Assembly (NCBI RefSeq): GCF_003626645.1
Contig: NZ_RBAM01000003.1
Location: 186,001 to 250,000 of the forward strand
Origin: Streptomyces klenkii
GTDB lineage: Bacteria > Actinomycetota > Actinomycetes > Streptomycetales > Streptomycetaceae
DNA: 64,000 nucleotides
Direction of reading: 5' to 3'
In this document: positions 60,500 to 64,000 of the stretch, piece by piece
How the letters are laid out: the number at the start of each line of letters is the position of its first letter
Numbering within the stretch: the first letter of the stretch is position 1
Notes under the pieces: model-generated
Told to the model about the DNA's origin: nothing
The model's database searches: none
What the model saw: the letters and a program-made list of their open reading frames with translations, nothing else
Made by a program: the position numbers and the translations under genes

Positions 60500-62146
60500 G
60501 TGACCGCTGATTCCTCCATAACGCACATATCGCGCCGCACCGCCGTCACGGCCGTGGCCGGCGCCGCAACCGTCGCGCTCCTCCCCCTCGCCGGGGCCGC
60601 CCCGGCGTACGCGGCGGACCCGCCCGCGTTCCTGCACGGCGTGGCCTCGGGCGACCCGCTGCCCGACGGCATCCTGCTGTGGACGCGCGTGACCCCCTCC
60701 CCCGACGCGGTCCCCGGCTCCGGCCGCGGAGCCGCCGTCGACGTCGACTGGGAGGTCGCCGAGGACGAGGCGTTCGGGAAGGTCGTCGCCAAGGGCACGG
60801 TCACGGCGACGGCCGCCGCCGACCACACCGTCAAGGCCGACGTCCGCGGCCTGCGCCCCGCGACCGCCTACTGGTACCGCTTCACGGCCGGCGGGGTGCA
60901 CTCGCCGGCCGCCCGCACCCGTACGGCGCCGACGGCCGGCGCGGCCGTCCCCGGCATCCGCTTCGGCGTCGTCTCGTGCGCCAACTGGGAGTCCGGTCAC
61001 TTCGCGGCCTACCGCCACCTCGCGGACCGCCGCGACCTCGACGCCGTCCTGCACCTCGGCGACTACATCTACGAGTACGGGACCGGCGTCTACCCGCCCG
61101 CGGCCCAGGTCGTCCGGCAGCACGCCCCCGCGCACGAGATCGTCACCCTCGCCGACTACCGCACCCGCCACGGCCGTTACAAGACCGACGCCCACCTCCA
61201 GGCCCTCCACCAGGCCCACCCCTTCGTGGCCATCTGGGACGACCACGAGTTCGCCAACGACGCCTGGACGGGCGGCGCCGAGAACCACACGCCGGGCGCC
61301 GAGGGCGAGTGGAGCGCGCGGGTGGCCGCGGCCAAGCAGGCCTACTTCGAGTGGATGCCCGTGCGGCCCTCCATCGCGGGCACCACCTACCGCCGGCTGC
61401 GCTTCGGCAACCTCGCCGACCTCCACCTGCTCGACCTCAGATCGTTCAGATCGCAGCAGGTCAAGGCCGGCAACGGCAAGGTCGACGACCCCGAGCGCAC
61501 CATCACCGGGCGCGCCCAGCTCGACTGGCTCAAGACCGGGCTCGCCTCCTCCGACACCACGTGGCGCCTCGTCGGCAACCCCGTGATGATCTCCCCCTTC
61601 GCCTTCGGCGCCCTCCCCGCCCACCTGCTGGAGCCGCTCGCCAAGCTGCTGGGCCTGCCCGCCGGCGGCATCGCCGCCAACACCGACCAGTGGGACGGCT
61701 ACACCGACGACCGGCGCGAGCTGCTCGGCCACCTCGACGAGCGCGGGATCGGCAACACCGTCTTCCTGACCGGCGACATCCACATGTCCTGGGCCAACGA
61801 CGTGCCGAAGAAGGCCGCCACGTACCCGCTGTCGCCGTCCCTCGCCACCGAGTTCGTCGTCACGTCGGTCAGCTCCGACAACCTGGACGACCTCCTGGGC
61901 GTGGCCCCGCACACCGTCTCGCTCGCCGCGGCCGCGGCCGTCCAGGCCGCCAACCGGCACGCGAAGTGGGTGGACATGGACTCCCACGGCTACGGCGTCC
62001 TCGACGTCACCCCCGAGCAGGCGCAGATGGACTACTACGCCCTCTCCGACAAGCGGGACCCGAAGTCGGCGGCGGAGTGGACCCGCTCGTACCGGACGCG
62101 TTCGGGCACGCAGCGGGTGGAGCGCGTCAGGACGCCGGTCCGGTGA
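60500..62146 (+). CDS. phoD: Tat-exported alkaline phosphatase, PhoD family
   Basis: The 548-residue protein starts at GTG 60500. The Tat signal has Arg12-Arg13 ([18 protein letters not shown]) and ends near AYA. A PhoD N-terminal domain ([21 protein letters not shown]) precedes the metallophosphatase core with [31 protein letters not shown] and [10 protein letters not shown], which supply the Fe/Ca ligands of this family. It hydrolyses phosphate mono- and diesters outside the cell. I see no PHO box in the 90 bp upstream, so PhoP control is not supported here. It converges with the dienelactone-hydrolase-like gene, 7 bp away. Confidence 0.93.
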   Translation: MTADSSITHISRRTAVTAVAGAATVALLPLAGAAPAYAADPPAFLHGVASGDPLPDGILLWTRVTPSPDAVPGSGRGAAVDVDWEVAEDEAFGKVVAKGTVTATAAADHTVKADVRGLRPATAYWYRFTAGGVHSPAARTRTAPTAGAAVPGIRFGVVSCANWESGHFAAYRHLADRRDLDAVLHLGDYIYEYGTGVYPPAAQVVRQHAPAHEIVTLADYRTRHGRYKTDAHLQALHQAHPFVAIWDDHEFANDAWTGGAENHTPGAEGEWSARVAAAKQAYFEWMPVRPSIAGTTYRRLRFGNLADLHLLDLRSFRSQQVKAGNGKVDDPERTITGRAQLDWLKTGLASSDTTWRLVGNPVMISPFAFGALPAHLLEPLAKLLGLPAGGIAANTDQWDGYTDDRRELLGHLDERGIGNTVFLTGDIHMSWANDVPKKAATYPLSPSLATEFVVTSVSSDNLDDLLGVAPHTVSLAAAAAVQAANRHAKWVDMDSHGYGVLDVTPEQAQMDYYALSDKRDPKSAAEWTRSYRTRSGTQRVERVRTPVR

Positions 62147-62153
62147 TCCGGGC

Positions 62154-62750
62154 CTAGCCCGCGATCTCCGCCAGGAAGTCCAGCGCGACGCGCCACGTCG
62201 TCTCCGCCGCCTCCGCGTCGTGGTCGGCGAGGTCCGGGTCCGTGAACAGGTGCCCCGCACCGGGGTACCTGTGGACCTCCACGTCCGCCCCGGCCCGGCC
62301 CATGCGCAGGTACCACGCGTTGAGCCAGTCGTGCGGCTCGAACGGGTCCGGGTCGGCGACGTGCAGCTGCACGGGCAGCTCGTCCACGGAGGCGCCCTCG
62401 GCGAGGTCGGACGTACCGTGCAGGAGCAGCAGGCCGCGGGCCTTCTCGTCGCCCAGCGCCAGGTTCTGCGCGATCGCGGCGCCGAGCGAGAAGCCGGCGT
62501 AGACCAGGCCGCGGTCCGACAGCGGGGCGACCGCGGTGACCGCGCGGCGCAGCAGCTCCTCGTGGCCGATCTCGTCCTTGACGGCCATGCCGTCCTCGAC
62601 CGTCTCCGCCGTCCGGCCCTCGTAGAGGTCCGGTACGTGCACCTCGTGCCCGGCGGCGCGAAGGCGCTCGGCGGCGGCGTGCACGGCAGGCCTCAGGCCG
62701 TAGGCCGAATGAAAAAGGACAATCGTGGTAGAGGACGCCACTGGAGTCAC
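62154..62750 (-). CDS. Dienelactone hydrolase family protein (alpha/beta hydrolase)
   Basis: The 198-residue protein starts with GTG 62750. It has a DLH-type fold: VLFHSAYGLRPAVHAAAERL, the nucleophile elbow GFSLGAA with Ser88 in place of the Cys of classical dienelactone hydrolases, LHVADPDPFEP as the acid region, and the His in YPGAGHLFTDPD. It is cytosolic by sequence. The change of nucleophile suggests ester or thioester substrates other than dienelactone. It is divergent from the MscS gene with 92 bp between them. Confidence 0.9.
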   Translation of the reverse strand: MTPVASSTTIVLFHSAYGLRPAVHAAAERLRAAGHEVHVPDLYEGRTAETVEDGMAVKDEIGHEELLRRAVTAVAPLSDRGLVYAGFSLGAAIAQNLALGDEKARGLLLLHGTSDLAEGASVDELPVQLHVADPDPFEPHDWLNAWYLRMGRAGADVEVHRYPGAGHLFTDPDLADHDAEAAETTWRVALDFLAEIAG

Positions 62751-62842
62751 TTCCTAACAGGTGGATCGCGTGCTCCCCATCGTGCCAGTTACGGTCGGAG
62801 GGAGCGCCACCCGGTGAGCACGGCCGGCCGGAAGGAGCTGAG

Positions 62843-63952
62843 GTGTCCATGGAGGGCGTACTGCGTCCGCTGTCCGTCGTCGGCGGGGCGCTGATCGTCA
62901 CCCTTGTCGTGGGGTGGCTCGCCGACCACGTGCTGCGCAGAGTCGACGCGCGGCACCCCGAGACACCGCTGTGGGACCTGCTCCACCGCTGCCGCCTGCC
63001 GCTCCAGGTCGTGCTGTGCACGGCCCTGCTGCGCGGCAGCTTCCGCTCGGCCGGCGTCCTGGAGGACCACGAGGACGCCGTCGGGCAGGTGCTGACGCTC
63101 GTGCTGATCGGCGCCTGCGCGTGGCTGCTGGTCCGGGTCGCCGTCGCCATAGTGGAGGCCTCCTACGCGCGCTACGCCGCGCGGGCCGCGGACGCGGCCC
63201 GGGTGCGGCGGGTGCGGACCCAGGTGACGCTGATCCAGCGGGTCGTCACGGCGGCCGTGTGCGTGGTGGCCGTGGCGGCGATGCTGCTGACGTTCCCCGC
63301 CATGCGGACCGCCGGGGTGTCCGTGCTGGCCTCGGCCGGGCTCATCGGCATCGTCGCCGGTGTGGCGGCCCAGTCCACCCTCGCGAACCTCTTCGCCGGG
63401 CTCCAGATCGCCTTCGGCGACATCGTGCGGATCGGGGACACCGTCGTCGTCGACGGCGAGTGGGGGCGCGTGGAGGAGATCACGCTCACCTATCTGGTCG
63501 TCACCACGTGGGACGAGCGGCGCATCACGATGCCGGTCTCGTACTTCACCAGCCGGCCGTTCGAGAACTGGTCCCGCAGCAACCCGCGGATGACCGGGAC
63601 GGTCTTCCTCCACCTGGACCACTCGACGCCGATAGACCTCATGCGGGAGCGGCTCCACGAGATCCTCCGGGGGCTGCCCGAGTGGGACGGGCGGTCCTGG
63701 AGCCTGGTGATCACCGATACGACGCCGTCGACGATCCAGGTGCGGGCGCTGGTGACGGCGAAGGACGCGGACGACATCTGGGCGCTGCGGTGCGTGGTGC
63801 GGGAGCGGCTGATCGAGTGGCTGCGGCGGGAGCATCCGTACGCGCTCCCGCGCATCAACACGGCGCCGGCGCCGGGCCTGGAACAGGCCCCCGACCGGCG
63901 CCAGGCGCCACCGCGCTCGGAAGACATCGGCCCGGGCCCCGGCACGACGTAG
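62843..63952 (+). CDS. Small-conductance mechanosensitive channel (MscS family)
   Basis: The 369-residue protein starts at GTG 62843 with GGAG five bases upstream; ATG 62849 is an alternative. Four membrane helices (about 9-27, 52-66, 82-104, 131-155) precede the pore-lining helix with Gly/Ala packing (AGLIGIVAGVAAQSTLANLFAGLQI) and the beta domain (VRIGDTVVVDGEWGRVEEITL, VTTWDERRITMPVSYF). It releases solutes on hypo-osmotic shock. The Pro-rich C-terminal tail is likely disordered. The last 48 bp of the window hold no further gene that I can support. Confidence 0.93.
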   Translation: MSMEGVLRPLSVVGGALIVTLVVGWLADHVLRRVDARHPETPLWDLLHRCRLPLQVVLCTALLRGSFRSAGVLEDHEDAVGQVLTLVLIGACAWLLVRVAVAIVEASYARYAARAADAARVRRVRTQVTLIQRVVTAAVCVVAVAAMLLTFPAMRTAGVSVLASAGLIGIVAGVAAQSTLANLFAGLQIAFGDIVRIGDTVVVDGEWGRVEEITLTYLVVTTWDERRITMPVSYFTSRPFENWSRSNPRMTGTVFLHLDHSTPIDLMRERLHEILRGLPEWDGRSWSLVITDTTPSTIQVRALVTAKDADDIWALRCVVRERLIEWLRREHPYALPRINTAPAPGLEQAPDRRQAPPRSEDIGPGPGTT

Positions 63953-64000
63953 GCTCCGCCCGGGTTCCTCCACGGTACGGGTTGCGCCCGGTGCGGCACC

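Noticed and set aside
60420..60500. PHO box upstream of the PhoD-type phosphatase
   Set aside because: No pair of 11-bp GTTCACC-like direct repeats could be found between the module terminator and the start codon.

Overview
The window is a 64-kb piece of chromosome from a high-GC actinomycete, almost certainly Streptomyces or a close relative. The grounds are very GC-rich, GC3-biased genes, frequent GTG and TTG starts with GTGA/ATGA overlaps, and actinobacterial families such as PriA (bifunctional HisA/TrpF), TrpM, a TIGR02234-type trp-cluster membrane protein, an HGxxPAAW small membrane protein, DUF2567 and ribosomal protein bL37. The order glt - lgt - trp - his - dnaE is that of the conserved core of Streptomyces chromosomes, recalled from general knowledge and not checked by alignment. 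I see no tRNA, rRNA, insertion sequence, prophage or CRISPR array.

Left part (1-20 kb) is mostly accessory and extracellular. It holds the end of an unknown gene, aminopeptidase N, a 740-bp gene-free block of palindromic repeats, chorismate mutase with an AraC-type regulator, a Tat-exported GH101 endo-alpha-N-acetylgalactosaminidase, a VOC-fold protein, a zinc metalloprotease-like protein, a secreted trypsin, a surface protein with a LuxR-type two-component system, and a divergent locus (13.4-20.0 kb) that looks like an exopolysaccharide system. That locus has a secreted DUF2334 deacetylase-like protein and a GH113-like lipoprotein on one strand. On the other strand are a small membrane protein, a processive GT2 synthase, a UDP-GlcNAc 2-epimerase and a secreted beta-sandwich protein.

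Middle part (20-47 kb) is core metabolism: glutamate synthase gltBD, a VIT-family metal transporter, lgt and a DsbA-like protein; a trp cluster hisI-trpE-(three small membrane proteins)-trpC-trpM-trpB-trpA; three plus-strand genes; and a his cluster hisD-hisC-hisB-small membrane protein-hisH-priA-ridA-hisF. PriA serves both histidine and tryptophan synthesis, so no separate trpF is needed. Several junctions use 4-bp start/stop overlaps. Two small genes here were found by direct translation: trpM and a 55-codon his-cluster membrane gene.

Right part (44-64 kb) holds a TTA-containing membrane protein, a Lon-substrate-domain protein, a YbaK deacylase, the 24-residue ribosomal protein bL37, DUF2567, an ABC-2 exporter with a NYN-domain protein, DnaE, a DUF2252 protein, a tandem duplication of a two-gene module (polytopic membrane protein plus membrane-anchored DsbA-like thioredoxin), a PhoD-type phosphatase, a dienelactone-hydrolase-like protein and an MscS channel.

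The features most worth a second look are a dispersed family of about 50-bp intergenic palindromic arms at three separate loci, two of them assembled into MITE-like inverted pairs; the candidate ManNAc-type exopolysaccharide locus; the duplicated membrane protein/DsbA module with leaderless-looking starts; and the small genes trpM, the his-cluster membrane gene and bL37.
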